Shown here in pieces: positions 39,966-51,273 of a DNA stretch of 64,000 bases. How positions within the stretch are numbered: the first letter of the stretch is position 1; each line of letters starts with the position of its first letter. The translations under genes were made by a program, and so were the position numbers. Origin of the DNA: Agarophyton chilense (lineage: Eukaryota; Rhodophyta; Florideophyceae; Gracilariales; Gracilariaceae). Location: the NCBI GenBank assembly GCA_030374765.1, contig JARGXX010000100.1:372001-436000 (forward strand), read 5' to 3'. The notes under the pieces are model-generated. The model was given only the letters and a program-made list of their open reading frames with translations. It made no database searches and was not told where the DNA came from.

Positions 39966-41992
39966 TTTTTCGAAGCGGACCCCACCGAATTCGGTGCAGC
40001 TGCCTCGAAGGGGACAGGTTGTTCCCCGTTCGCGGGTACAAGTTCTGTATCCCTGTCAGCAGGGTGAGCTCGGAGTATCCTTTGTTCCTCATAGGACCTA
40101 CTCGGGACTCGAGCTTTCTCCTCAGCGGTCAGAGCCTCGTACTGAGCGATAATTCTTGAACCCTCCCGCAGGGGAAATGTGGAGTCTGGTGCTTTGTGAC
40201 CACGGAGGTAACACAAATAGCAAATCAGCTCTGCCGGGTTCCGTTGTGGACGTGAATCCACGCGACGTGGTGCTGTATCCCTCCATCCGGGGCGAGAGAA
40301 CCGAGCAGCGGTATTCGCAAAAGGTAGCGATGCGGCTGGCACCCTCCGTCCTTGGGTATAGAGCGCAGGGTCTTCATCCGTAGTCGGAGCGGATGTCGAC
40401 GGCAACTCAGACGTACCCATAGATTCAGGGTTACTTCCCATGAAGTGAATGTTATCATTGACCCCCACAGGGGCAGGGCCTCCTGCGAGTGACAAAGACG
40501 AGTTACCTCCATCGGCGAGGAGTGCACGTGTCGGCCGACTCTTTCGGTTCTGCCGGGCACGGAGAGTATCCCCCTCAGCCTGGGCGTACTGAACCAGTTC
40601 CAAGTAGGTCAGCTTGCGCTTCTCTTCCCGATGTCGGGCAACCAATGCCCTTATCGAGGGGTCCAAGCAATCCACAAACATGCTGCATCTCTCGTAGGCG
40701 GGGAAAACATTCCCGCATCGGTGAAACGCTTTATTCAAGCGAGTTGAATACACCGTTTCGGTTTCCATCGGCTTCTGCCGCGTATCCCTTAATGCAAGGA
40801 TTGCTTCCTGAATCGCATTTCCTGTAGCGTATGACCTCAAGAGGTACTGCACCGCTTCGGGCCAGCACGTGACTCCCCCTTTCGAGGCTCAGGATGATCC
40901 ACGGACGGAGTTGAACTGGTCTTCAGCCATCCCCTTTAAGAAATAGGGTAATGCAAAATACGCTTGCGCTTCACTCATACCGAGGATGTCAGCCTCCTGG
41001 ACGAACCTCGCAAGGAAATCGAGCACCAGAAGTGGGTCTGTTCCTGTGAACTCCCTCTTCTGTAGGGTGATGCTCAGCCTTTTGATGTAGTCCTTGACCT
41101 TACCCGTTCCGCGGGATGTTCGATCTCCCGAAGGGTTATCCAACCGGTAATAGCGGTACGATAGCAGCTTCCGATAGAGAGGATTCGTCGGCTTCAGCTC
41201 CCTTAATCCAAGGTGTTTCCTACCCTTCTTCCGGGTACGGATTGCCCCTTGAGAGGTGTAAGTAGCCTTCGACCGAGTCGCCCGGGATGACCGGCGTCCA
41301 TCTTCACTATCTGAAGATTCGGAGGACGAACTCGATGACGAGCGATTGGGATCGGAATCCGATAAATCCTCTTAGAGGTGAACCCTCTTCTTGGACTTGC
41401 GGCGGTCCCGTTTAGCGGAGTGGTGTTCTTCGTCTTCCGAAACGTCGGGTTTATCCTTCGAGGCTTCTGTGTCTCCATCCATACGGACAATGGCCTCGAG
41501 GTTGTCCAGCCGAGCTCGGAAGCGTTCCGCTTGCACGCGGTGTTCCTCCACGAGGCTCCGGTACTCCTGGATAAAGACCCCAGGGGTACCAAAGCTTTCC
41601 AAAAGGGAGTTCACATCCCTCCTCAGGGTACGAAGATCATCGGCGACTCCCCGCACCTGGGCGTCCTCCACCTTGCGGCGGAGGGTAGTAAGCTCCTGAA
41701 GGAGCTCGACGTGAGCCGCGTTGGCGATATCAATTCGAGTCTCCAGGCGCTGTAATTCAGGGTCGGACCGACTTCGAGGTGCTGCTGAGGGGGTCTCCAC
41801 CACTGGAGCTGGGCCCACAGCCACGACCTCTCGAGGACCTGAAACCACTGAGGGTGCTCTCCGAGTGTCCGGATCGATACCGGAATCGTTCCGATCTTCG
41901 GGAATTGAGCTCCTCGACCTAGGCGGGGCCGGGGGCACTGAATTCGCTTGACGGTTCGATCCAGTCCTGGAACCACGGGTAGGCGGCGACAT
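39962..41992 (-). pseudogene. Gypsy Gag with two nonsense codons
   Basis: One minus-strand frame of about 676 codons from ATG at 41992 to TAA at 39962-39964, broken only by TAA at 41372-41374 and TGA at 40889-40891. The N-terminus is Pro/Arg/Ser-rich with a probable coiled coil (LQRLETRIDIANAAHVELLQ onward); a Ser/Asp-rich and Lys/Arg-rich linker follows; the middle has a retrotransposon gag-like helical region (VKDYIKRLSITLQKREFTG, LTYLELVQYAQ). Near the C-terminus the knuckle reads CYLCYLRGHKAPDS, CX2CX4H with the final Cys missing. Only two stops in an otherwise open frame suggest recent inactivation or sequencing error. Confidence 0.8.
39965..39971 (-). promoter_or_regulatory. Candidate -1 frameshift site between gag and pol
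   Basis: On the coding strand G AAA AAC is read in the gag frame as part of TCG AAA AAC, immediately followed by the gag stop TAA. Slipping back one base continues into the pol frame (CTA AAC TTG GGA) without a stop. Position and direction suit programmed -1 frameshifting; the first slippery base is G where A, T or a matching triplet is usual. Confidence 0.55.
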
Positions 41993-42202
41993 GCTGCAGA
42001 CACGACACCGACGATTCGGGGTAACGATGAAATTCGATCACGAGATTCCCGGAGAACGGATGACGTAACACAAAACAAAAATAAAAACCAATTCCACCCT
42101 TTCCAAAGGGGACCACTACAACAAATCTTCACGACGGTGCTTCCTCTTCCAAGAGGTATTCCAACACGTGGATGACCAACCCAAAAGTCCGAGAACGGAT
42201 TC

Positions 42203-42217
42203 TAAGTCGGGGGACCA
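42203..42217 (-). promoter_or_regulatory. Gypsy primer-binding site
   Basis: Two bases after the 5' LTR end the coding strand reads TGGTCCCCCGACTTA, the expected form of a site complementary to a tRNA 3' end (CCA). The tRNA identity was not determined. Confidence 0.65.
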
Positions 42218-42219
42218 CT

Positions 42220-43142
42220 TGTGGAGCAAAACCCGGCGACGGGAAGTGCTCTCAAGGTGTTCGAAGCCTTGCTCCCTGGGGGAGGCAGACTCAGAGACAG
42301 AGCCCTCCGTTCCACCCGTAGTGTGGGGTGTAACTCCCACGGGGGATTCCGGCAGTACCGACGGAGGTGAGTGGTAGAAACCGTTGTGTCGGGAATGGGT
42401 ATGGGTATCCCAAAGAATGGGGGAAAATCCGGCGAAGAGGAAAAACGGGGCGAGGGTCGGGCACTAACAGGCACCGGACCCGAGAACCAGAAAAGGGGCG
42501 AAACAACAAAAGAAACCCAATACAGGGGCGAAAACCTGTCCTCGAAAGGAAACACAAAAAGCACGCAACAAGTAAGCAGAACCCCCACGGGGTATCGTGC
42601 ACGCAGGTCGTCTGAGCGGTCCCAAAGGGGTGGTTGCACGGAACCCAAACGTGGGCACTCTCCAAGTGGAGTCGTGTCCCTACGCAGGCGTTGCTAACCA
42701 GAGCCCGTTCCGGGTTGTAAGGCCGAAACGATGGCGACGAAGAACCTCTAAAGGTATCGAAGACCAACCTTGGTTCCCATTTACTCTGAGCTTCGGACTG
42801 CCAGATCTCGCCTCCCTAAGTAGGGCCCACTAACTAAACTCTACTAATTACAGTAGTGCACACCTGCTCAGGGCCATACACGTGGAGATCCCACTGTCAG
42901 GGCCCAAAAGTCCAACGTTCTAACAAATATTCGAAAATCGGTGCCGAAATTAAGCCACGTGTATCACGGGGCCAATCCAACCATGGGCCATCCGAATCTT
43001 CCCTTCATAGGCGAACTCTAACCAGAAAACAGTGCCACCTCAGCACACCTTAGAGGGGATCATAGTCATAACCCTCGGAGGGTTCAACCCTCATTCTATG
43101 AGTTGCATCTTCAACTATCCCCTAACTGGGCGTTGCTCTACA
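42220..43142 (-). repeat. Gypsy 5' LTR
   Basis: Partner of 34808-35730, 923 bases. Its outer end (TGTAGAG) abuts CAATG of the element 2 gag target. Confidence 0.92.
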
Positions 43143-46100
43143 CAATGCAGCACAACTCCCGCTGCTTACCCAGAATCGCCCCGACCGTTGCAACAATGGT
43201 AGACCGCTATCCATGCGCTATCCTTTTGACATTTTCGGGAAGTTTGGACCCTGGAAAACGAACCACAACCCGGATGGTTCTTTACCCTCGCGTGTGCGCT
43301 TCCTTGACTCTCTGGCTCCGTCGCAGAACACGTCGCCGCCGAACAAGTATAGACAGCAGAATGATGCCCCGAAGAAGGCTGTCTCGTTTAACTGTGCCAC
43401 CCTGACCAGTTTGAAGGCAGCTGTCTCCGCAAATCCCGCGTCCGCCCGTGTCGGTCCTCTCCTAGATGACGGCGCACTGTAAAGTGCCATCGGACTAGTC
43501 GAGCTGCTTCTTCGGTCTATCGAACTCGGATTCGCTCCCGACACTCCACTTGAACCGAATCCTGCATCGCTCAACGGCCACATCAGGTAGAAGTAGGCTT
43601 GGGTGCACATGAAATCCCCAAGCGCAACATTCTTGGCTCGGTAGTCCTGCGGGCCAAGTCTGAAAAGTCGCCGTGGGGCGATGTGGAGGCTATCATTGAC
43701 ATGGTGCACACCCATGTTTGCGGCCACGCTTGTTTTTCGGACTTTAAACTGTTGTTATAGCCCAACAAGCTGTGGAACAGCACTGTCTCACAGTACGTGG
43801 CAAACATGGTGAACGATTGCATAGACTGTCGGTCTTCTGCCGTTCCACCTCGAAAGAGGAAGGTGTCTATCAGCTCGTTGAACGCGGCTTTCAACGATGT
43901 CGTATGCATTGATCAGCTGTTTCTGGATCAAGTTTGAGTGCTACATTAAATGGAAAATGTGTTCCTGTAATCCATTGCCCACGTGGTGAAGTCCACGTCT
44001 ACGCAGGAGGCAGTTTCTGGGTTCGAGGCAAGTTTTGTGGCTCAATTCTGCCTCTCACAAGCCATCAGAGGAGACAAAGCGTTTCTCCCTGGAGCGTTCT
44101 GAGATCATTGCAAGCAGCTTCACATCCCGCTCCATGCCGTGCCACCCCGTCGCCATGCTAAAAACGCAATTGATTCAAATAATAACCTCATTCGCAGTGT
44201 TTTCTTGAGGCTCAAGTCGGCACCCGGTGCAGACTTCAACGCTGACCGCTCTGCTTCTTACATGACTGTAACATTAAGCAATGACATATATGGCAATGAC
44301 ATCATCTCAGTATTCCAGATGATGAAAGGCTTCACCAAACCCATCAATGGCAAGCCACACGACGGTGTGCTCCCGACAGACGTGGCAGAAGCCCACGAAC
44401 TTTTTATCGCTCGTTGCAAGCCACAGCGCGTCCTTAATTCCAAAGCTATCAATGTCATACCATTCACCGCCGGTGACCTCGTCGAAGTGTATGTCAAACA
44501 GGAAATTGAAAAGCGCAGAAGATGGCCGCTCCCCAAAACCTTGACATCAGTCAACACTGACAGCTGCATTGTCACTGTGTCTGGCAAAGCTGGCAAGGAA
44601 TTGACAGCCGCGTTTGAGGATACACGCATAGCAATCCCTGACACGAGCTTCGCAAAGCTTGTGCAAGACGGAATCGATTCCTTTGGATGACATGAATGAC
44701 ATCGAAATGCCACAAGAGTCCAATGCCAAATCCAAATCAACTCCTGACGCTGCGGCTGTCGAAACTGATTTTGGCACAGATGCAGTAGAAGACGATGTCA
44801 CTGCCAGCATAGGTGACAGAGTGGAAAACTTCTTGCCGTTAGACGACCAATATTATCCCGGCACTGTGAATTCTGCCGCGAACGATGGGCTCGTCAATTT
44901 GCACTATGACGACGGCGGCAAGGAAGTGCTGGACATGTCCAAGAAGGTTTGGAATTTTTCCAGTGCCATTCCCGCCAGCTCAGTGACAACTACAGTGCCA
45001 TCATCTATTGTAAGTCAAAAGGCTTCCTTGCTTAAGCAAATGCTTGACTTTTTTGGCAACAAGCCATTCCTCCAGCATCAAGCTCAGGGCTTTGAGCAGT
45101 ATCCAGTATACAATGCATATGCCATTGAGGAAGCAAACTTCCTCGAAACCGCCCAGCCTGTGCTTCGTCACAATGTCCCACCTAACGCCAACATTATCTC
45201 CAGCCATCCCCTGTAGAAGGTGAAGCAAAATGACGACGGCTCTTAGAAGCTGAAGGACTGGATCGCCCCCCATGGGAATGAAGACGACCTGAAAGACATG
45301 CTGAGAAAAGACTGTGCAGCCTCCCCGCCCACATGTTTGTGCATCTTAGAGAGTATCGCCTCCCTGCAAGTCTGGAACCTCTACCATGCCGACGTCACCG
45401 CTGCCTTCCTCCAAACTGGCAAAGCACAGCGCGATGTTTATGTTCGCCCGCCGAAAGAGAGTATGATGAATTCAGCACACGTCTGGCTCCTTTTTGCGGC
45501 TGCTTACGGTCTGGGGAACGCCAATGCAAAGTGGGAACACGCCTTGGACGAGGTAGTGAACAAAATCGGTCTGATACAGTGCACTCATATCCCGCAACTT
45601 TTTTATGAGAAGGCCGACGGCAAACTTGTGCTAATTGTAGCCAAGATTGTGGACGACCTCAAAGTACCCGGCGCCAATGATGGAGCTCATTGAATTATAA
45701 AAGCATTCAACGATCGCTTGAAGTTCGGTGTGGTCAATAATGGTCCAGTGAATCTGAGGTTTTTCGGCATTAACACCATTCAGCATTAAGACCTATCAAT
45801 CGAAACCAACGCTGAAGATAAGATGAACAGTATCATGAAATACCCAATCACCCGCATGCGCCGCAAAGAATTTGATCAGTGCATGAACAAGATCGAGAAA
45901 GCTGCGTTTGCATCCATCAACAGCTTGTTGAGGTGGATTGGAACTGCTGCCTCCCCACTTGGTTTCTTCTAGAGTAGTCATCTTCAGCAAAAAGCCCCCA
46001 TCTCCTAGTCTCGCACATCGTGGAGCAATTGACTACTGTTCACAGGCTGAAAAAGCTCGGTACTGGGATCGCACACCCTCGTTGTATTGCCAAGCGCGAC

Positions 46101-46645
46101 TACGAGCTGAGCCTGCTAGTATTTTTTCAAATTCCTCTCGCATTGACGACGTCGGTCAACTCGGCGTTGCCACTGGTTTGCTTGTTGATGCCATGAAGAA
46201 GGATTCTATGTACCACGTTAAGTCGTGGATCTCTCACAAGGCCAAGCGACCTGTGAAGAGCGTACCTGCAACTGAGATATTCGCCGCAGGTCAAGGAATC
46301 GATGAGGGTAAGAACGTGCGCAGCGTCTACACTGGGATGCTGAACGTCGAGGTCAAGCTTCGCATTCTGGTGGACTCTAAACATTTGTTTACGAGTATGT
46401 CGACGTAGAGGAATTCTGTAGAGAAGTCGATAAGTGGTGACGTAAGCAGCATTCGGTTTGAATTCGATACTGGCAGCGTTGAGTCCATCTCGTAGATCCC
46501 AGGTTCTGTAAACCTCGCTGAACCTCTGACCAAGAAGGATAGCTGTCTAACCAAAGCGCTGCTGCTCAATCTCTATTCTGGTCGGCTGGTTATTGACTTA
46601 GAGGCTGTAGCGGAGACGAAGAGCTCTGAGAAGCACTACGGCTAG
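43143..46645 (+). pseudogene. Element 2 gag end-protease-integrase-Tudor-RT-RNase H
   Basis: Continuation of element 2. In order: degenerate knuckle region (FGKFGPWKTNHNPDGSL, 43230-43290); protease LLDDGAL followed by a stop and SAIG (43461-43495); integrase with stops, recognisable from VHTHVCGHA to CAKNAIDSNN (43690-44190); integrase C-terminal barrel (44440-44640); Tudor-like domain GDRVENFLPLDDQYYPGTV (44812-44960); reverse transcriptase with HADVTAAFLQT and KIVDDLKVPG (45030-45690); RNase H with KHLFTSMST and a SGSVNLAEPLTKK-like block (46120-46610). More than a dozen stops and several frame changes. It ends SEKHYG then TAG at 46643-46645. Confidence 0.85.
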
Positions 46646-46646
46646 C

Positions 46647-46656
46647 AAGAAAGGAG
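46647..46656 (+). other. Element 2 polypurine tract
   Basis: AAGAAAGGAG immediately after the RNase H stop codon and before the LTR. Confidence 0.75.
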
Positions 46657-46891
46657 ATTGATAGGAAAGTCGACAGCTAGTGACATGATGCCATGTAATG
46701 CACACGCGATCACTCACGTGCTCTGACGCCCGTTCCGACTTGCATTCGTAGTTAGTGCATTTACATGAGCATTTACTTTTGTCTACATAAACAAAGAAAG
46801 ATGACTCAGCAGTTCATCTGAATACACCGACGCCGGCGCACCCGAGTTGTCTAAGAAACATAGCTACAGTTGTTACACCGCTCAATACTTA
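46657..46891 (+). repeat. Element 2 3' LTR
   Basis: About 235 bases starting ATTGATAGG after the polypurine tract and ending CAATACTTA. Related to 33185-33285 and, on the minus strand, to 3100-3338. Confidence 0.75.
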
Positions 46892-48137
46892 TTGGGTGTG
46901 TGCTACATGCATTAGACAGCAACCGGTGTTCAAAATGTGGGAACAACTTGCGCCTTTAAATCTACTCTGCGACAGCGATGGGGTGGCAGCGAGTTCACAG
47001 TTGGCATATGCAACCTTACTCATGTTGCCTATGGTATCAAAGCTCCAGGTGGAGTAGAGGAACTTCTTCCAGAGTTGGTACCGAATCATATGCGTTTGGA
47101 AATCGTTCGACAGAGATGGGGGGCAATCCACAAAGGCACAGGTACATTGTGGCAGATGGACGCAAGCACAGGTTTGGAGGTATCGTTGTTGAACGAAGAG
47201 CATTTAAAAATAACTTTAACGTTTTTCAAGAGCTTGTGTGGGCACAAGAAAATGGCCACTGACCAGTTGATTCAAAGGTACAGATATTTCCGCAGCTTGC
47301 TTCCGTTTGAATATCTCTCCAGACTGTGGCAGCTGCGTTTTGTATTCACTATCGCCTGGAGGCACAATTTCGTCGAGCAGGGCTTTAATCATTCTCTCAG
47401 TTCCTGCATGAACGGATTTGTCTATCACCGGAGGGTAGTATATATATTAAGCACTACTTTCAATATTTATTACTTAAAGTTTCAGGAAGCCACAGGCAAC
47501 AAATACCAAAACCAAACCACACATGACCTGTCGTCATATTATTGGCCCGGTCCGTGCATCTGCATTTCGAGAAACATAAAAAGTTCAGAATAAACACAAA
47601 AACTGAGTTATGAATTCATCGTTATAGTATGTCTCTCAAGTATGATTATCTCATCGTTTCTCAAGAGACGGATTCGAAAGCGGCACCGAAAGCCACTCAC
47701 CACGAGAAAGAAAATGTTGTCTTGACCTATTTGAAAAGAAAGGTTCATGACCGCGTTCTAGTTTCACAAACAAGAAGCGGGCTCTCTAGGTATTAATATT
47801 TCTCTGAAAGCCTGTTTTAAGTGTGACCTATGCCGAAATGCAGCGGCCATGTAAAAGAGCAATGGTATTCGTGTATGAAAATGGGGGAGAAGGGGGAAGG
47901 GTGGGAATCGGTAAATCTCTTTGATCGTTTTTACAAGACTTTTTATGGCACTCAACTGTGCATTACAAATATCAGAGGTATTTTCCGTTCCCAGTTCTTG
48001 GGAGCGAACTTTTCTTCATGTACGTGTGTTCAGAACAAGCTGTGTTCATTAGTAGATTTCTGTGTACATCATCGCACATTCTTGGAGGATATGCGCTTGT
48101 CTTGCGGACATTTGAACATTTTCTTTCACTCTTGGAG
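46892..48137. other. Stretch between elements 2 and 3, no identified gene
   Basis: A 218-residue plus ORF (46937-47593) and overlapping ORFs in the other frames and strand (46978-47262 plus, 46889-47203 and 47216-47428 minus) occur, but I recognise no domain and cannot choose among them. Host sequence into which element 3 inserted (target GGGAG at 48138-48142). Confidence 0.35.
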
Positions 48138-48142
48138 GGGAG
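48138..48142. repeat. Element 3 target-site duplication (left)
   Basis: GGGAG, identical to 53272-53276. Confidence 0.85.
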
Positions 48143-48463
48143 TTAAACGGTTGTGATAAGGAACAACCTGTAACATAACAATGAGAGTTATGTATCGAAC
48201 AAACGGTAGCGTAACGTAGTAGAAGTTTAACATAGATCGATGCTCGTTCTTGTGAGTTCAAGCATCGTGGGTAAGCTATATATAGTATTCTAAAGTATCT
48301 ATGTTATCTACGATGGTTCCGAATGAGGAAGCACTTCCAATCAGGTGAGCACCCTTCGAATAGCAAGATATCTGAATAGGCCGCAGCCCAAACGAGATGC
48401 ATATGCGTCTAAAACGGCTTCCTAACCATCCCAAAGAGGTGACAGCAACTGTAGCTCTTGATA
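48143..48463 (-). repeat. Element 3 3' LTR
   Basis: 321 bases. On the coding strand it is preceded by a purine-rich AAACAAAGAAAAGAAGTGAA (48464-48483) and starts TATCAAGAG. A TATATATAG-like box lies inside (plus strand near 48275-48283). Confidence 0.9.
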
Positions 48464-48489
48464 TTCACTTCTTTTCTTTGTTTGGGTAG

Positions 48490-50349
48490 CTAGCCAAGGA
48501 ATACGTTGGAACTGCGCGACTGAGCCTCCGGGAAACTCAGCGGAAGCTTGCTGCTGAAAATCAAAAGCTGTAAAGTCTGGTCTAACGGGCTATCCATTTT
48601 TGTCAATGGATCGCTAAGGTTCGTCTTTCCGGGTATCCAAACCATACGACTTATGTTCCGTGTTTCAAAGTCATATCGTATCTCAGCAACATCGCCTCGG
48701 ATACTCTTGTCGGTAGCACTGCGACATGTCGACAAAGAGTCATACAGATCCTTATAGTCAAGGCCCACAACAAGATCTACTTCAAGTTTGAGTACACAAC
48801 TGTAGGCCTTCGTCAAAAACTTCCCTTCATCTATACCCATATTCGCTGCCAAAGTCTCAGCTGCTCCAACAGAGTGAACTGGTCTTTTGGATTTCGTAGA
48901 AGACCAGTTGAGGGTGTGGAAGAAAGAACCAGATTGGTGCTCTCCAATCATTAATCCAGCAATAAATCCCAATTTTCCAGACTCTGACGGTCGACTAGCA
49001 TCGGCGAACACTAACAACGATAGATGGTAGCGCTTTGAATCAGTTGCTCTCTTGAACTGGATCGTACTTCCTAATATCTTCAGTGAACGAAGCAGGTTCG
49101 TTTGGGTGAGCAGATCAGGTACAGTAGGGCGAGGGATTTTCTGCTGAAGAACACTTGAAACCAATGAAAAGAACGGGCTTGCAGCTACTCCAATCCATCC
49201 CAAAGAGCCATTCAGCGACCTTAATTCTGAATACTCCAGTTCATTGAGAGGGGAATCATTCTGTTGACGACGCATACGGGTGAGCGCACAGGCCTCGAGA
49301 GCCTGAAGTTTTTCTTCCCCATACATAGTAATCGTAAAATCTGCGTGCTGCGTGATTGACAGACCAAAAAACGTAAACGTACCAGGACCGTAAACGATTG
49401 TTCCTAGTTTGTACGTGTTTCCAACTTCCTTCAAAAGAGTGTTGAGAGCCGTCATTGTTCCAGAAAAAGGAATGTCATCGACAAGCTTAACTGCAATAGC
49501 CTGTAGTGCATCTTTGGCGCGAATGTAAAACAGTTGAGGAACCTAGGCGAGCTGCGAAAATCCCAAGTCCTTGAAAAAGGTGTCATTGTGCTCTTGCCAC
49601 TTTGCATTAGCGGTAACGAGACCATAAGAAGCAGCCAAAAGTAAACAGTAGAAAGATCGGCTCGTGCATTCGCACGGAGGTACGACATAAACATCCCTCT
49701 TCGCTTCACCAGTTTGTAGAAACGCGGATTTCACATCGACTTTCACAAGGGCCCATTTGAACAAACAAGAAAAGGACAGCAAAATTCGAAAGCCAACAGG
49801 AGGGCATGTAGCACAATCTGTGCGAAGATTGTGTATCTCTTTGTCCTTGATTCCATGCGGGGCAATTCTGGCCTTCATGATCTGTAACCCATCGTCGAGA
49901 GACTTCACTTTGTGCAAAACATGGCTCGAAATAATATTTGCATCGCATGGAATCTTTGAGACATGAATTTCCTTTATTGTTCTCTTAAATGAAATCACTT
50001 CTTTCGAATACGCGTTTTGTATGACATAGGCAGGTAGACCTTGAGCATGGTTGGCAAGAAACTCTTTGTGCTGGAACTCCTGAAAGTAGAGCTTGACATC
50101 ATCCTTCTCATGGCTAGTGATTTCCATTCCGGGAGATAATTGAATCTCATTCGAATTTACTGCATCCAAACCAGACTCTGGAGCACCTCTCCAGGTCTCA
50201 TCATGGAGATGAAGCGTTTCTTGTTCTCTATCGTCATAGTTGATTTGGTACCGGTCTCCATATTCAATATGGCTCACCACTGTACCTGGGTAGTAGTTGT
50301 CACCCAATGGCCAATAAACTTCAATCGTGTCACCAACATTAGGCATCAA
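48490..50349 (-). pseudogene. Element 3 Tudor-reverse transcriptase-RNase H
   Basis: One minus-strand frame broken only by TAG at 49543-49545. It starts with the Tudor-like domain GDTIEVYWPLGDNYYPGTV and YDDREQETLHL (50340-50190), then reverse transcriptase with ARIAPHGIKDKE, VKVDVKSAFLQTG, AASYGLVTANAKW and, after the stop, AVKLVDDIPFSG (LVDD in place of YVDD). RNase H has VFADASRPSESGKLG, SVGAAETLA, GLDYKDLYDSLS and WIPGKTNLSDPLTK. The single stop lies between the YGL block and the VDD block. Confidence 0.88.
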
Positions 50350-51273
50350 GGGAAGATTTGTATCTGAAGAAGTGCCATGAATCTGAAGGGGGCTGGAAAA
50401 ATCTGCATCAAATGATGCGGGGTCCGGAAGGGTCCGGTCCAGAACTTGATTGGCATCAGGGGAATCAGGCTGATTGTCAATGTTCAGTTGCAGCTGCGAA
50501 TCGAGTTCATCGATCTATTCCTGTACAGCATTTTCAAGGGAGTTGCCTTCAAACGCATGACGTATGTCTTCTACAGCAGCACGAACTTGACGTCCATTCC
50601 TCCCAGGAACAGTAATAGTACGACTGGTATGGTCATACTCAAGAACAGGTCGACCATTTTTCCATTTACCACTTACCAGTTTTGACAAATACTTCCACCC
50701 TGTCTCTGACAGACACCAGCAACTCGGCTAAAGACTTTGAGCGCAGAATGAGAGAAAGCCTACGCATAGCGTGGAGCGCTTGCTGGGCGTGGACAATATC
50801 TTCAGGAATATTTTCAAGAGAGGTGCTGGACACGAGAGGTCGAGTGTAACCTTTAGCAAGTTCATGCGCGGACATTAGGTTGTTTCCATATAAGTCATTC
50901 GAGATGCGTACGGATTGCTGTACAAGCAGGGAAGGATTAAAAACATCCATTGTAGAGTTCGAATGTTTCAGATGTTAGTAGATGTAACGGATAATACAGT
51001 GCCTGGACTCAACGACATTTTTGTTGTGGCGTCTGGGGGGTAACGGTCCTGTATCAACGCCATATCCAGAAAGATACTTCTCAAACTCTACAGTCTTGAA
51101 GGCTGGATCATACAATACCTGCTATGGAGGCCAGAAGGGTGACATCCACTGAGAATCAAGTGACACAATTGCGGAAGACATGGTTGTATCAGGCACCACA
51201 TTGTCAACCGAGTAGCGCGAGACAGTATCCATTGCATGGAACACGATCTCTCATCCAGAAAAAAATGATCCTC
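50350..51273 (-). pseudogene. Element 3 integrase core and C-terminus, frameshifted
   Basis: After a stop at 51274 the expected catalytic core follows with several stops and frame changes. At 50666-50950 an ORF in another frame gives VRISNDLYGNNLMSAHELAKG and a VRDRVEVFVKTGKW start of the C-terminal barrel, matching element 1. The DDE triad is not fully recoverable by eye. Confidence 0.65.

Larger units (their letters stand above)
34808..43142 (-). mobile_element. Ty3/gypsy chromovirus-like element, integrase largely lost
   Basis: 8.3-kb minus-strand element: 5' LTR 42220-43142, primer site, gag, pol (protease-RT-RNase H), chromodomain fragment, polypurine tract, 3' LTR 34808-35730. LTR copies are nearly identical over 923 bases apart from a few changes, so it is fairly young. 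Only about 500 bases separate RNase H from the chromodomain, too little for an integrase core, so it cannot integrate with its own integrase. Gag carries two nonsense codons. It disrupts copia element 2. Confidence 0.88.
33050..46891 (+). mobile_element. Element 2: old copia interrupted by gypsy insertion
   Basis: A plus-strand copia relic whose 5' part (LTR, primer site, gag start; about 33050-33921) and 3' part (end of gag through RNase H, LTR; 43143-46891) are separated by 9.2 kb of inserted DNA. Exact CAATG occurs at both edges of the insertion (33917-33921 and 43143-43147). LTR ends at 33285 and 46891 are clearly related but diverged, and the coding region has many stops, so the insertion is old. 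Without the insert the element would be about 4.6 kb. Confidence 0.8.

Noticed and set aside
43143-46645. Many TAG stops in an otherwise readable copia suggested stop-codon reassignment
   Set aside because: TAA and TGA stops and frameshifts occur as well, and intact genes (DUF4419, gypsy pol, element 1 ORFs) need no recoding; decay is enough.
46937-47593. 218-residue ORF as a host gene
   Set aside because: Competing ORFs in two other frames and on the opposite strand look equally coding-like, and no domain or promoter decides between them.
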